DNA from: Pseudomonadota bacterium
GTDB taxonomy: Bacteria; Pseudomonadota; Alphaproteobacteria; Sphingomonadales; Sphingomonadaceae
DNA length: 64,000 nt
Direction of reading: 5' to 3'
NCBI GenBank assembly: GCA_021849075.1
Contig: JAJZTH010000010.1
Span: 40,066-104,065 of the forward strand
Positions 7,458-16,027 of the stretch are shown piece after piece. Numbering within the stretch: position 1 is the stretch's first letter; each line of letters opens with the position of its first letter. The notes under the pieces are model-generated. The model searched no databases and was not told where the DNA came from. It was given only the letters and a program-made list of their open reading frames with translations. Made by a program: the position numbers and the translations under genes.

Positions 7458-8720
7458 TCAGGGGGACAGGTCGCCTGAAAGTTGTAGATGGTCAACAAGA
7501 GTTAACCACGCCTGTTCGATCCGCGCAATCAGGCGGGTGTCGCCCAGATCTTCTGGCGCAATGGATTCTGGCCAGAAATCGGACACTATACGGGCAATAC
7601 CGTCCAGCCGCTCCTCATCGACCAGAAACCGGGGGTCGATATCCGCTGGATCGGCCACCACGCGCAACCGCAGGCAGGCAGGGCCACCGCCATTGGCCAT
7701 GGACTGGCGTACATCCACGGGCACCAGCCGCCGGATCGGGCCATTGCCCGCGATCATCTGTTCCAGCCAGTCCCACACCGCCGGCGTCTGCTGCGCCTCC
7801 GTTGGCAGCACCAGCGCCATGCCGCCGCCATCGGGCAGGGTGACGAGCTGGGCATTGAAAAGATAGGATTTTATGGCGTCAGCCAAGCTGACCGCGCTGG
7901 CTGGCACTTCCACAATCTCCACTCCGGGCAGGGCGCCCCTCAACGCGGTGTAGAATGCCGCCTTGTCGGCAAAGGCCAGTTCGTGGGTGAACAGGACATG
8001 CTCATTGGCCACCGCAACGACATCATTGTGGAACGCCCCGGCTGCGATCGCCTCCGTCGATTGTTCGACAAACAGGGTGCGCGCCGGATCAAGGCCGTGG
8101 ATGCGCGCAATCGCCTTGCTTGCCTCCACATGCTGGCGCGCCGGAAAAGCGCCGCCAGACCGGCCATAGACGAATATTTCGACGCCTGCTTCGCCATGGC
8201 TCTGCGTTAGCCGCATATGATTGGCTGCGCCTTCATCGCCAAAAGGCGCCGGGATCGGATCATGCACGGCAAAGGCGCGGTCGTCGGAAAAGGCGATGCG
8301 CAATTGCGCCAGCGTCTGGGGCCATTCATGGCTGCGATGCGGCATGGTGACGAGGTTCGCGACGGTCAGGTGCGTTCGCCCGTCGGCCGTGTCGCTCGCG
8401 GGCGAAACCGTCGCCGCATTGGCCGCCCACATGGACGACGCGGACATAGCCGCAGCGCGAATATGCGGATCGGCATTGCCGACATCGGTGCCCAGCTTGC
8501 TCAGCCAGGCGACGTCGGGACGCCATTGCGGCAGGAAAATGCCCTGCGTCAGCCCCAGTCGGATGTTGCCGCGCATCTTCTCCAGCCCTTGCAGGGCGGC
8601 GGCGCGGGGATAGGAGGCTGCGCCCGCATTGCGTGCGGAGGCCAGATTGCCCAGGCTCAACCCTGCATAATTATGGCTGGGACCAATGATCCCGTCGAAA
8701 TTGATTTCCCTGACGCTCAT
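7458..8720 (-). CDS. astB: N-succinylarginine dihydrolase
   Basis: Second step of the arginine succinyltransferase (AST) pathway: N2-succinylarginine to N2-succinylornithine, CO2 and 2 NH3. At 420 residues it is slightly shorter than the E. coli enzyme. The N-terminus FDGIIGPSHNYAGLSLGN is diagnostic. The amidinotransferase-fold catalytic residues are visible as FHNDVV (His) and NGGGPACLRLRV (nucleophilic Cys). ATG 8720 overlaps the astA stop by 4 bp (ATGA), so it is chosen over the longer open frame. It is co-transcribed with astA and the M20 hydrolase. Confidence 0.95.
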   Translation of the reverse strand: MSVREINFDGIIGPSHNYAGLSLGNLASARNAGAASYPRAAALQGLEKMRGNIRLGLTQGIFLPQWRPDVAWLSKLGTDVGNADPHIRAAAMSASSMWAANAATVSPASDTADGRTHLTVANLVTMPHRSHEWPQTLAQLRIAFSDDRAFAVHDPIPAPFGDEGAANHMRLTQSHGEAGVEIFVYGRSGGAFPARQHVEASKAIARIHGLDPARTLFVEQSTEAIAAGAFHNDVVAVANEHVLFTHELAFADKAAFYTALRGALPGVEIVEVPASAVSLADAIKSYLFNAQLVTLPDGGGMALVLPTEAQQTPAVWDWLEQMIAGNGPIRRLVPVDVRQSMANGGGPACLRLRVVADPADIDPRFLVDEERLDGIARIVSDFWPESIAPEDLGDTRLIARIEQAWLTLVDHLQLSGDLSP

Positions 8721-9736
8721 GCCCGCCCCGCCATGGTGAAGCTGTCGCCCGTTGCGATCTTCAGGCGCGCCGCACTGGCCGCATCCAGCGACACACCACC
8801 ATCGACATCCTCCTGCACGAAACCCCAGGTGCAACGATAATCTGCCAGCGTGCCGGTCGCGATCAGCATCCGGTCGCCGCCCTTGTCATGGGTGGCGCTG
8901 AGCGTAACGTCACGCGCCGCCGCGATCGTCTTCAACTGGTCGATCTGGCCCACCATCGTCGGCCCGCCGTCGAATATGTCGACATAGCCGGCATTGTCGA
9001 AACCTTCCGTCTCCAGCATCCGCATCGCCGCCCGGCCATTGGGATGGGGCAGGCCGATGACGGCGCGGGCGCTGTCGGTCAGCATTGCGGTGTAGATCGG
9101 CGTCTTGGGCATCAGATCGGCGATGAACTGGTTGCCGTTCACCGCATTAAATTCGTCCGCTTCCTGAAAATTCATGCCGAAGAAACGCCCGGCAAGTCCG
9201 TCCCAGAAGGGCGATCCGCCAGCCTCATCGATCACGCCGCGCAGTTCGGCGATCACGCGGTCGCCAAAGCGGGCGCGATGGGCGCGGATGTACAAATAAC
9301 GACTGCGCGCCAGCAACAGGCCCAGCCCCTCGGCCCGCTCGCGCGGATGCAGGAATAGGCCGCCCACCTCGACAGACCCTTCCAGATCGGTGGTGAGCGA
9401 CAGCATCTGCGCGCGAAAGGTGCGGCCCAGTTCCCGGCTATGCTGGGTCAACACCCCCAGCCGATAGGAATAGAAAGGCCAACTTTGCCCCACGGTCGAA
9501 AATATCTGGCATGTGCCACGCACCTGCCCGGTTTCGACATTCTCCAGCACCATGACGATCAACTCGTCCTGGATGCCGTCTCCCTGCCGCGCCAGCGCCT
9601 TTTCGGTTCGTTCCAGCTTGGCGGCCAGCGCCTTGCGGTCAGGCGGCAGATTGGTGAAGCCGCCGCCGGTCAGCTTGGCCATTTCATAGAGCGTCTGCAA
9701 ATCGTCTGCGCGCGCGATGCGCATGATGAAGCTCAA
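8717..9736 (-). CDS. astA: Arginine N-succinyltransferase
   Basis: First step of the AST pathway: succinyl-CoA plus L-arginine to N2-succinylarginine. It is a GNAT-like fold, with LTGGGFTNLPPD and the HPRERAEGLGLLLARSRYLY acyl-CoA region visible. The ATG at 9724 would cut off the first beta-strand (SFIMRIARADD), which aligns with the E. coli AstA N-terminus. TTG 9736 overlaps the upstream stop as TTGA and has GAGGGGA 7 bases before it, so the TTG start is preferred. It is followed by astB with a 4-bp overlap. No astC, astD or astE is in the window. Confidence 0.93.
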   Translation of the reverse strand: MSFIMRIARADDLQTLYEMAKLTGGGFTNLPPDRKALAAKLERTEKALARQGDGIQDELIVMVLENVETGQVRGTCQIFSTVGQSWPFYSYRLGVLTQHSRELGRTFRAQMLSLTTDLEGSVEVGGLFLHPRERAEGLGLLLARSRYLYIRAHRARFGDRVIAELRGVIDEAGGSPFWDGLAGRFFGMNFQEADEFNAVNGNQFIADLMPKTPIYTAMLTDSARAVIGLPHPNGRAAMRMLETEGFDNAGYVDIFDGGPTMVGQIDQLKTIAAARDVTLSATHDKGGDRMLIATGTLADYRCTWGFVQEDVDGGVSLDAASAARLKIATGDSFTMAGRA

Positions 9737-10977
9737 GCGGTCATCCCCTCTGTCTTGTCCTGTGCCGATTGAAGATATTGCCCCTGCGCAATCCGCCACA
9801 GGGTCAGCACCGACAATTGCGCCCGTTCCGGCAGGCTGTCGGTCAGTAGAAATTCCGCGTCGCTATGGATGCTGCCGCCGCGCACGCCCATCGTGTCGAC
9901 CACTGGCACGCCGCATGCCGCGATATTATTGCCGTCGCACACGCCGCCAGTGTCGCGCCATCCAATGGCCAGACCCAGATCGGCGCCGCATTGCCGGACC
10001 AGCCCAAACAGGCGCTCGGCCTTTTCATCCATGGGCTTTGGCGGGCGACCAAAACCGCCATGCAGATGCAGGCTGACGTCATGGCTGCGCGCCACCTCCG
10101 CCACTTCCCGATCAATCAGCGCGCGCACGGCCAACTCATCTTCGGGTGTGCGCGGACGGAAGTTCACCCGCAATATGGCATGGTCGGGCACGACATTATT
10201 CGGGCCGCCGCCGTCGATCTTTGCCGGGTTGCAGGAAAATCCCGCCCCGCTCGCCGCCTTCAGGCGCAGCGCCAGATCGGCGGCGGCCAGCAGGGCGTTG
10301 CGCCCTTCATCAGGATTGCGGCCGGCATGCGCGCTGCGGCCCGTCACGATGATCGAAAAATTGCCGCTGCCCGCCCGCGCACCGGCCAATGTGCCATCAG
10401 GCAAGGCCGGTTCATAGGTGAAGGCGGCGATCTTTCCGGCCGCCGCCTCTTTCAGCAATGCGGCGGACGATGCGCTGCCCACTTCCTCGTCGCTGTTGAT
10501 GATGACGTCATAGCCGATCCTTGACGCCGCTTCCGAAGCCTCGATCGCGGTCAGCGCCGCCAGCATGACGGCAATGCCGCCTTTCATGTCGGCGACACCG
10601 GGACCGTTCAGCACGCCCGGCTCCAGCCATTGCTGTTGCTGAAAAGGATGGTCGGCCGCAAACACCGTATCCATATGCCCGGTCATCAACAGCCGAACGG
10701 GAGCATCGGGGCGCACCGACAGATGAAGATGCTGACCATGCGTGATGGTCTGGATGCGGCCATCGGGCAGCACGGTGTCGACCGGTGCGGGATCGATCAG
10801 GCGCAACGCGCCGGGCAGTATGGAAAAGGCGTCCGCCAGTTGCCCGGCCATGCGCGCCAGCCCGTCCAGGTTGCGCGATCCGCTGTTGATCGTCGCCCAT
10901 GTCTGCACCTGGCGCAGCATTGGCGCTGCCGCTGCGCGCTCCAGGATATGACGTTCGGCAGGAGACAGGAGAGTCAT
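9733..10977 (-). CDS. M20-family metallopeptidase/deacylase linked to astAB
   Basis: A zinc-dependent amidohydrolase of the M20 (ArgE/carboxypeptidase G2) family, 414 residues. Metal-binding and catalytic motifs are TGHMDTVF (His-x-Asp), GPGVADMKGG (bridging Asp) and NSDEEVGS (catalytic Glu pair). The central dimerisation domain contains ITGRSAHAGRNP-like residues (read as VTGRSAHAGRNPDEG). It is first in an operon with astA and astB. Classical AST loci use AstE, an M14 enzyme, for the last deacylation. This protein could take that role or remove another N-acyl group (inference). It is unrelated in sequence to AstE. Confidence 0.85.
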   Translation of the reverse strand: MTLLSPAERHILERAAAAPMLRQVQTWATINSGSRNLDGLARMAGQLADAFSILPGALRLIDPAPVDTVLPDGRIQTITHGQHLHLSVRPDAPVRLLMTGHMDTVFAADHPFQQQQWLEPGVLNGPGVADMKGGIAVMLAALTAIEASEAASRIGYDVIINSDEEVGSASSAALLKEAAAGKIAAFTYEPALPDGTLAGARAGSGNFSIIVTGRSAHAGRNPDEGRNALLAAADLALRLKAASGAGFSCNPAKIDGGGPNNVVPDHAILRVNFRPRTPEDELAVRALIDREVAEVARSHDVSLHLHGGFGRPPKPMDEKAERLFGLVRQCGADLGLAIGWRDTGGVCDGNNIAACGVPVVDTMGVRGGSIHSDAEFLLTDSLPERAQLSVLTLWRIAQGQYLQSAQDKTEGMTA

Positions 10978-11061
10978 GATGGAGGTCTAACAGAGGCCCG
11001 CCCTTGCCTCCACCCCTTGCGACAGCTTCTTGCACGATTGCGTAACTTTTGTGCGCAAGGC

Positions 11062-11340
11062 TCAAGCGGTCGCGCGTTGTGCAAACGTGCTAAAGCCTTC
11101 GATGGCCATGTCTTGTATGTCGATCCGCGCTACACTGGCGGCAGGCGGGCCATTTTGCGCCAAGCTGACGAAGCGGTCGATCGTATTGGCTTCTCCCTCC
11201 ACCACCGCTTCTACACTGCCATCCAACCGGTTGCGAACCCAGCCTGCCAGCCCCAGTTCACATGCTGTCGCCACCGCCCATCCGCGATACCAGACGCCCT
11301 GAACTCGTCCATGGATCATCAGATGGCGCGCGATGGTCAC
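11062..11340 (-). CDS. acyP: Acylphosphatase
   Basis: Hydrolyses carboxyl-phosphate bonds of acylphosphates. The 92-residue length is typical. The phosphate-binding loop HGRVQGVWYRGW carries the catalytic Arg, and GWVRNRLDGSVEAVVEG carries the catalytic Asn. It overlaps the upstream NYN-domain gene by 4 bp (ATGA), so the two are coupled. No physiological link between them is known to me. Confidence 0.94.
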   Translation of the reverse strand: MTIARHLMIHGRVQGVWYRGWAVATACELGLAGWVRNRLDGSVEAVVEGEANTIDRFVSLAQNGPPAASVARIDIQDMAIEGFSTFAQRATA

Positions 11341-12131
11341 TTGATCCGCTTGATCCAGGTCTGCCCGCCTTCGCGAACTTCAGTGATGAAATTGGGAATG
11401 GCGGCAACCAGATCGGACAGGCGCTTATAGCCATAGTTGCGCACGTCGAAGCTGGATCGATTGCCGACGCGCTGCCCCACCGGTCCCAGCGCCACAAAGC
11501 CCCGTTCGTCCCGCTTCGCTTCATCATAGGCGTCGATCAGCAGGCGCACGACTTCCGGGTCCACCACCGTTTCCTGCGGCGCCTTGACCGGGGCAGGAAC
11601 TGGGGCAGGGCCTGCGGGCGCAGCAGCCTTGGCGGTCGGCGGCTTCGCCTTTGTCGCCTTCGCGATTTTCTTCGCGACAGGCATGTCCGCCGTCTTCAGC
11701 GCCCCGACATCTATGAACCGTGTGCAAGCGCGGCGGAATCCCTCCGGCGTATTGGCCGTGCCAAAGCCATAGACCGGAATGCCTTCCTGCCGGATGCGTG
11801 TCGCCAGCGGCGTGAAGTCGCTGTCGCTCGACATCAGGCCAAAACCGGTGATCCGGCCCGACGCCATCAGGTCCATGGCGTCGATCGTCATCTTCATGTC
11901 GGTGGCGTTCTTGCCCTTGGTCAGATCGAACTGCTGCTGCGGTTCGATCGCCTGCGCGATGGAGAGGGCCGCCCAGTTTTTGAGCGTCCCCTTGCTCCAA
12001 TTGCCATAGGCGCGGCGGACATTGACCGTGCCCAGTTCCGCCAAAATGGTCAGCACCGGGTCAAAATAATCCGCCGATGCATTGTCGGCATCGATCAGCA
12101 AGGCGACATTGCCGCTCTGAATGCCGGCCAT
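11337..12131 (-). CDS. NYN (LabA/DUF88-like) domain protein with C-terminal OST-HTH/LOTUS-like domain
   Basis: Probable PIN-like ribonuclease. The NYN domain starts with NVALLIDADN (conserved Asp pair) and continues with TKGKNATDMKMTIDAMDLM and MSSDSDFTPLATRIRQ, which together carry the acidic active-site residues. An Ala/Pro-rich linker (AKPPTAKAAAPAGPAPVP) leads to a ~70-residue winged-helix domain resembling OST-HTH (VVDPEVVRLLIDAYDE ... YKRLSDLVAAIPNFI). The ATG at 12131 is chosen. A GTG at 12161 would overlap the carbonic anhydrase gene. Its targets are unknown. Confidence 0.85.
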   Translation of the reverse strand: MAGIQSGNVALLIDADNASADYFDPVLTILAELGTVNVRRAYGNWSKGTLKNWAALSIAQAIEPQQQFDLTKGKNATDMKMTIDAMDLMASGRITGFGLMSSDSDFTPLATRIRQEGIPVYGFGTANTPEGFRRACTRFIDVGALKTADMPVAKKIAKATKAKPPTAKAAAPAGPAPVPAPVKAPQETVVDPEVVRLLIDAYDEAKRDERGFVALGPVGQRVGNRSSFDVRNYGYKRLSDLVAAIPNFITEVREGGQTWIKRIK

Positions 12132-12135
12132 GGGA

Positions 12136-12780
12136 TCAGGTCGCTGCGGGGCTGAACGCACCCGTCGATTCGTCCAGCAAATGCAATTGTCCGTCCGCGA
12201 TCGCGAAGAAGGAGCCGATCAGCTTCAACTCGCCCGTCTTTTCCTTCGCCCGCACGCAGGGGAAGCTGCGCAGATTGGCCAGGCTGACCTTCACGCCTTC
12301 CTGCTCCATCGCGCGCTCCGCATCGCGGTCACGCCGCTCGCCATATTCGCCGATCACCACTTCGCGCGCATCATCCAGCAGGCTGATCCAGTTATGGACG
12401 AAACCGCCTTCGCCAGGTGCCGCGTCCTTCAGGTCATGGCTCAGCGCCGCCTTGCAACCACCGCACTTGCCATGGCCCATGACGACGATTTCGCCCACTT
12501 TCAGCACCTGCACCGCAAATTCCAGCGCCGCCGACACGCCATGATGGCCCGGCGACGTTTCAAACGGCGGCACCAGGGCGGCGACGTTGCGCACGACGAA
12601 GATTTCGCCCGGGGTGGTGTCGAATATCTGCGCGGGATCGACTCGGCTGTCGGAACAGGCGATCACCATCACCCGCGGGCTTTGCCCTTCATTAAGTTCA
12701 TCCCAGCGCTGGCGCTGGCGCGCCCAGCCGGTTTCACGAAAGCGGCGATAGCCTTTGAGCATGTCGGTAAAGTCGGTCAT
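12136..12780 (-). CDS. Beta-class carbonic anhydrase
   Basis: Reversible hydration of CO2, cytoplasmic. About 214 residues. Zinc ligands and the catalytic dyad are visible: CSDSRVDP (Cys, Asp-Arg) and GHGKCGGC (His, Cys). ATG 12780 gives [14 protein letters not shown], the usual N-terminus. The open frame continues upstream but would intrude on the divergent lipA promoter region. It is followed closely by the NYN-domain gene. Confidence 0.94.
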   Translation of the reverse strand: MTDFTDMLKGYRRFRETGWARQRQRWDELNEGQSPRVMVIACSDSRVDPAQIFDTTPGEIFVVRNVAALVPPFETSPGHHGVSAALEFAVQVLKVGEIVVMGHGKCGGCKAALSHDLKDAAPGEGGFVHNWISLLDDAREVVIGEYGERRDRDAERAMEQEGVKVSLANLRSFPCVRAKEKTGELKLIGSFFAIADGQLHLLDESTGAFSPAAT

Positions 12781-12845
12781 GCGCAAAGATGTGCCGTACA
12801 AAGTCAGGACTGGCAAGAGCGGCCCGGCATCGCTATCTGGGGCGA

Positions 12846-13799
12846 ATGAACGACATCAGCCCGATCCCGACGCCGGAAAAGCCCGCCAACAGCCCGGAGC
12901 GCGCCCGCAAGCCCGACTGGATTCGCGTCAAGGCGCCGACCAGCAAAGGCTATAATGAAACGCGCCAGCTGATGCGTTCCAAAGGTCTGGCGACGGTGTG
13001 CGAGGAAGCGGCCTGCCCGAACATCGGCGAATGCTGGACCAAGAAGCACGCAACGGTGATGATTCTGGGTGATGTCTGCACCCGCGCCTGCGCCTTCTGC
13101 AACGTCAAGACCGGCATGCCGCGCAAGGTCGACGTCAATGAACCGCAGAATCTGGCCGATGCCTGCGCAGAAATGGGGCTGGAACATATCGTCATCACCT
13201 CGGTCGATCGCGACGACCTGCCTGACGGCGGCGCATCGCAGTTCGTGAAGGTGATCCAGGCGCTGCGCCGCACGACTCCGGACACCACGATCGAAATCCT
13301 GACGCCCGATTTCCGCAACAAGCATGAGCGCGCGGTTGAAATGATCGTCGCCGCCCGACCGGATGTTTATAATCATAATCTGGAGACGGTGCCGCGCCTC
13401 TACCCGACTATTCGTCCCGGCGCGCGCTATTACGCCTCGTTGCGCCTGCTCGAATCGGTCAAGAAACTCGATCCGTCGATCTTCACCAAGTCGGGCATCA
13501 TGCTGGGGCTGGGCGAAGAGCGTCTGGAAGTCCATCAGGTGATGGACGATATGCGCTCTGCCGACATCGATTTCCTGACCATGGGCCAATATCTTCAGCC
13601 CACGCCCAAGCACGCCAAGGTGATGGAGTTCGTCACCCCGGCCGCCTTCAACGCCTATGCGGCGATCGCTCGGGCCAAGGGCTTCCTGCAAGTCGCGTCC
13701 AGCCCGCTGACGCGCTCCAGCTATCATGCCGGCAAGGATTTCGCTGAAATGAAGGCGGCGCGCGACGCAAAACTGGCAAAGGCGGCGGCGAGGGTCTGA
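12846..13799 (+). CDS. lipA: Lipoyl synthase
   Basis: Radical-SAM insertion of two sulfurs into protein-bound octanoate, making lipoyl groups for 2-oxoacid dehydrogenases. 317 residues. It has the auxiliary cluster motif [12 protein letters not shown] and the radical-SAM motif CTRACAFC (CxxxCxxC). The C-terminal [12 protein letters not shown] supplies the conserved Ser ligand region. The start is ATG 12846 (MNDISPIP) with GGGGCG just before it. It is divergent from the carbonic anhydrase gene with 65 bases between them. The COQ10-like gene follows after 7 bases. Confidence 0.97.
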   Translation: MNDISPIPTPEKPANSPERARKPDWIRVKAPTSKGYNETRQLMRSKGLATVCEEAACPNIGECWTKKHATVMILGDVCTRACAFCNVKTGMPRKVDVNEPQNLADACAEMGLEHIVITSVDRDDLPDGGASQFVKVIQALRRTTPDTTIEILTPDFRNKHERAVEMIVAARPDVYNHNLETVPRLYPTIRPGARYYASLRLLESVKKLDPSIFTKSGIMLGLGEERLEVHQVMDDMRSADIDFLTMGQYLQPTPKHAKVMEFVTPAAFNAYAAIARAKGFLQVASSPLTRSSYHAGKDFAEMKAARDAKLAKAAARV

Positions 13800-13806
13800 T
13801 CTTTCC

Positions 13807-14277
13807 ATGCCCAGGCATCAAGAGACCCGCCAGCTTCCCTATACGCCAACGCAGATGTTCGACCTTGTGTCGAATGTCGCCGCCTATCCGCAGTTTCTGC
13901 CCTGGGTGAGCGCGATCCGCGTCCGCTCGGATGGCGAGAGTGAGATGATCGCCGACATGATCGTGGGCTTCAAGGGCGTGAAAGAAAGCTTCACGTCGCG
14001 CGTGCACAAACATCGCCCGGACCATGTGCGGGTCGATTATCTCTATGGTCCCCTGAAGCATCTCCACAATGAATGGCGATTCCGCGATGATGGGCAGGGT
14101 GGGGTGCTGGTCGATTTCGAGGTCGAGTTCGAATTCAAGAACCGACTGTTCGAAATGCTCGCCGGCCAATTTTTCGACAAGGCGCTGCGCAAGATGATCG
14201 GTGCGTTCGAAACCCGCGCCGCCGATCTTTACGCCCCTTCGGGCAGCAGCAGTTCCAGCGCGCACAGCGCCGCCTGA
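13807..14277 (+). CDS. COQ10/RatA-family START-domain protein
   Basis: A ubiquinone-binding type START-fold protein of 156 residues. Family motifs are LPYTPTQMFDLVSNVAAYPQ, FLPWVSAIRV and NEWRFRDD. Homologues are annotated both as COQ10-like chaperones of coenzyme Q and as 'RatA toxin'. Its position next to lipA and the absence of any antitoxin gene favour the respiratory role (inference). Its last 49 bases overlap the 3' end of the convergent CinA-type gene. Confidence 0.9.
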   Translation: MPRHQETRQLPYTPTQMFDLVSNVAAYPQFLPWVSAIRVRSDGESEMIADMIVGFKGVKESFTSRVHKHRPDHVRVDYLYGPLKHLHNEWRFRDDGQGGVLVDFEVEFEFKNRLFEMLAGQFFDKALRKMIGAFETRAADLYAPSGSSSSSAHSAA

Positions 14278-14741
14278 AGGCGCACGCCGCCCCGCCCGTT
14301 ATTTTCGAAATGATGCATGTCGGCCACGACCTTGTCGGGGCTGGCGCCGCGTTCTGCGCGCGCGAAGACGACGGTGCCGACCGGCTTCTGTTCGCTGCCG
14401 CCCCCTGGCCCTGCAATCCCGGTGATGGCGACGGCGACATGCGAATGACTCTTGTTGAGCGCGCCCTGCGCCATGGCCCATGCGGTGGCGATGGACACCG
14501 CGCCGAACGTATCCAGCACATCATGCGAAACTTTCAGAAGTTCCGCCTTCATGTCATTGGAATAGGTAATGAAACCGGCGTCGAACACGTCCGATGATCC
14601 GGCAATTTCAGTCAGCGCTGCCGATACCAGCCCGCCGGTGCAGCTTTCCGCCACCGATACCGTGCGCCCGGCACGGCGGTTGGCGATGATCACCTTTTCG
14701 GCGAGTGCGACCAGTTCGGCCGGAAGGACAGTGTCGATCAT
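14229..14741 (-). CDS. CinA-family nicotinamide-nucleotide amidohydrolase (PncC-type)
   Basis: Stand-alone C-terminal CinA domain, 170 residues, which in characterised members deamidates nicotinamide mononucleotide. The motifs are VSVAESCTGGLVSAALTEIA (catalytic Ser region), GFITYSNDMKAELL and ITGIAGPGGGSEQKPVGTV. ATG 14741 is chosen because the longer frame would overlap ispDF. The gene sits directly downstream of ispDF on the minus strand (4-base gap). It runs into the COQ10-like gene from the opposite side. Confidence 0.92.
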   Translation of the reverse strand: MIDTVLPAELVALAEKVIIANRRAGRTVSVAESCTGGLVSAALTEIAGSSDVFDAGFITYSNDMKAELLKVSHDVLDTFGAVSIATAWAMAQGALNKSHSHVAVAITGIAGPGGGSEQKPVGTVVFARAERGASPDKVVADMHHFENNGRGGVRLQAALCALELLLPEGA

Positions 14742-14745
14742 CGGA

Positions 14746-15915
14746 TCAGGATAGCGCGGGAAGGGAGAGGGTGGCAACCGCCTGTGCGGCAATGCCTTCG
14801 CGGCGACCGGCAAAGCCCAGCCGCTCGGTCGTCGTCGCCTTCACGCTGACGCGATCTATCGGCACCGACAAAATTTCGGCGATCCGCGCGCGCATGGCGT
14901 CGCGATGCGGGCCGATCTTGGGCGCTTCGCAGATGATGGTCAGGTCGATATGTTCGATCCTGCCGTCCCGCACCGCCACCCGGTCGCGCGCATAAGCCAA
15001 AAAGCGGTCGGACGATGCGCCGCGCCATTGTGGGTCGGATGGCGGGAAATGGCTGCCAATATCGCCCTCCGCCAGCGCGCCCAGCATGGCGTCGACAATG
15101 GCATGGATCGCCACATCGGCGTCGCTATGCCCGGCCAGGCCCCGGTCGTGCGGCACCAATATGCCAGCCAGCCAAAGCTCTTCATTCGCAGCGAGCCGGT
15201 GTACGTCATAGCCCATGCCCACCCGCGTCGAACGCGGCGTCGCATGGCGCGCCTCCGCCCGGTCGAAATCCTGCGGATAGGTCAATTTCTCAAGCCTTTC
15301 ATCGCCTTGCACCAAAATGACGTCATGACCCCAGGCGCGCAATATTTGCGCATCGTCGGTCGCCTCGCGCCCTTCGTCCCAGCCGCGATGGGCGGCCAGG
15401 ATGCCATCGAAACGGAATGCCTGCGGCGTCTGTACGCGATGAAGACTGGCACGCTCCACGCCGTCCCCCATCACATCGTCCATGCCCCGCACCAGCGTAT
15501 CGGCGACGGGCAGGGCAGGGATCGCCCCTTCCGCCCCATCAAGCGCAGTGAGCAACCTGTCGATCACCGCGCCCGGCAGGAACGGGCGTGCTGCATCATG
15601 GATCAGCACGATATCCACGCCGCCCGCGGCGGCAACCGCCTCCAGCCCGGCCCGCACGGACCCGCGCCGGCTGTCAGCCCCAGTCACGAATTTGGCTGTC
15701 CGATCACCCAGCAAAGCGCGCGCCGTTGCCTCCTGAGCATCGCCCAGCACGATATGGATCGCATCGATGGCGTCATGCTTCGCCAGCGCGTCATAGGCAT
15801 GTGCCAGCACCGCCTTGCCCGCGATCATCCGAAATTGCTTTGGCGCTTCGCCACCGGCCCGGCTTCCCTGGCCAGCGGCGACGATCAGCGCGACGATCCT
15901 GCGGTTTGCTGTCAT
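14746..15915 (-). CDS. ispDF: Bifunctional IspD/IspF enzyme of the MEP pathway
   Basis: Fusion of 2-C-methyl-D-erythritol 4-phosphate cytidylyltransferase and 2-C-methyl-D-erythritol 2,4-cyclodiphosphate synthase. The IspD half (about residues 1-220) starts with ALIVAAGQGSRAGGEAPKQF. The IspF half (about 230-389) starts RVGMGYDVHRLA and has GHSDADVAIHAIVDAMLGAL with the metal-binding Asp/His, then EGDIGSHFPPSD. ATG 15915 gives MTANRRIVALIVAAG. The fusion is common in Alphaproteobacteria. It is divergent from dusB with a 112-base gap. Confidence 0.97.
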   Translation of the reverse strand: MTANRRIVALIVAAGQGSRAGGEAPKQFRMIAGKAVLAHAYDALAKHDAIDAIHIVLGDAQEATARALLGDRTAKFVTGADSRRGSVRAGLEAVAAAGGVDIVLIHDAARPFLPGAVIDRLLTALDGAEGAIPALPVADTLVRGMDDVMGDGVERASLHRVQTPQAFRFDGILAAHRGWDEGREATDDAQILRAWGHDVILVQGDERLEKLTYPQDFDRAEARHATPRSTRVGMGYDVHRLAANEELWLAGILVPHDRGLAGHSDADVAIHAIVDAMLGALAEGDIGSHFPPSDPQWRGASSDRFLAYARDRVAVRDGRIEHIDLTIICEAPKIGPHRDAMRARIAEILSVPIDRVSVKATTTERLGFAGRREGIAAQAVATLSLPALS

Positions 15916-16027
15916 GGCCCGGCGCATAGCGGGTCATGGGACGGACCGAAAGGGGGCATGCCTTGCCGCCATCGTCCTTTTCGGCTAAAGGCTGCCTGTT
16001 TTTTAGGCAGTATTTCGAAACACACTC

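Noticed and set aside
13807..14277. RatA-type 'toxin' and a toxin-antitoxin module
   Set aside because: No antitoxin gene (RatB/YfjF-like) is adjacent. Sequence and context next to lipA fit a COQ10-like START protein better.
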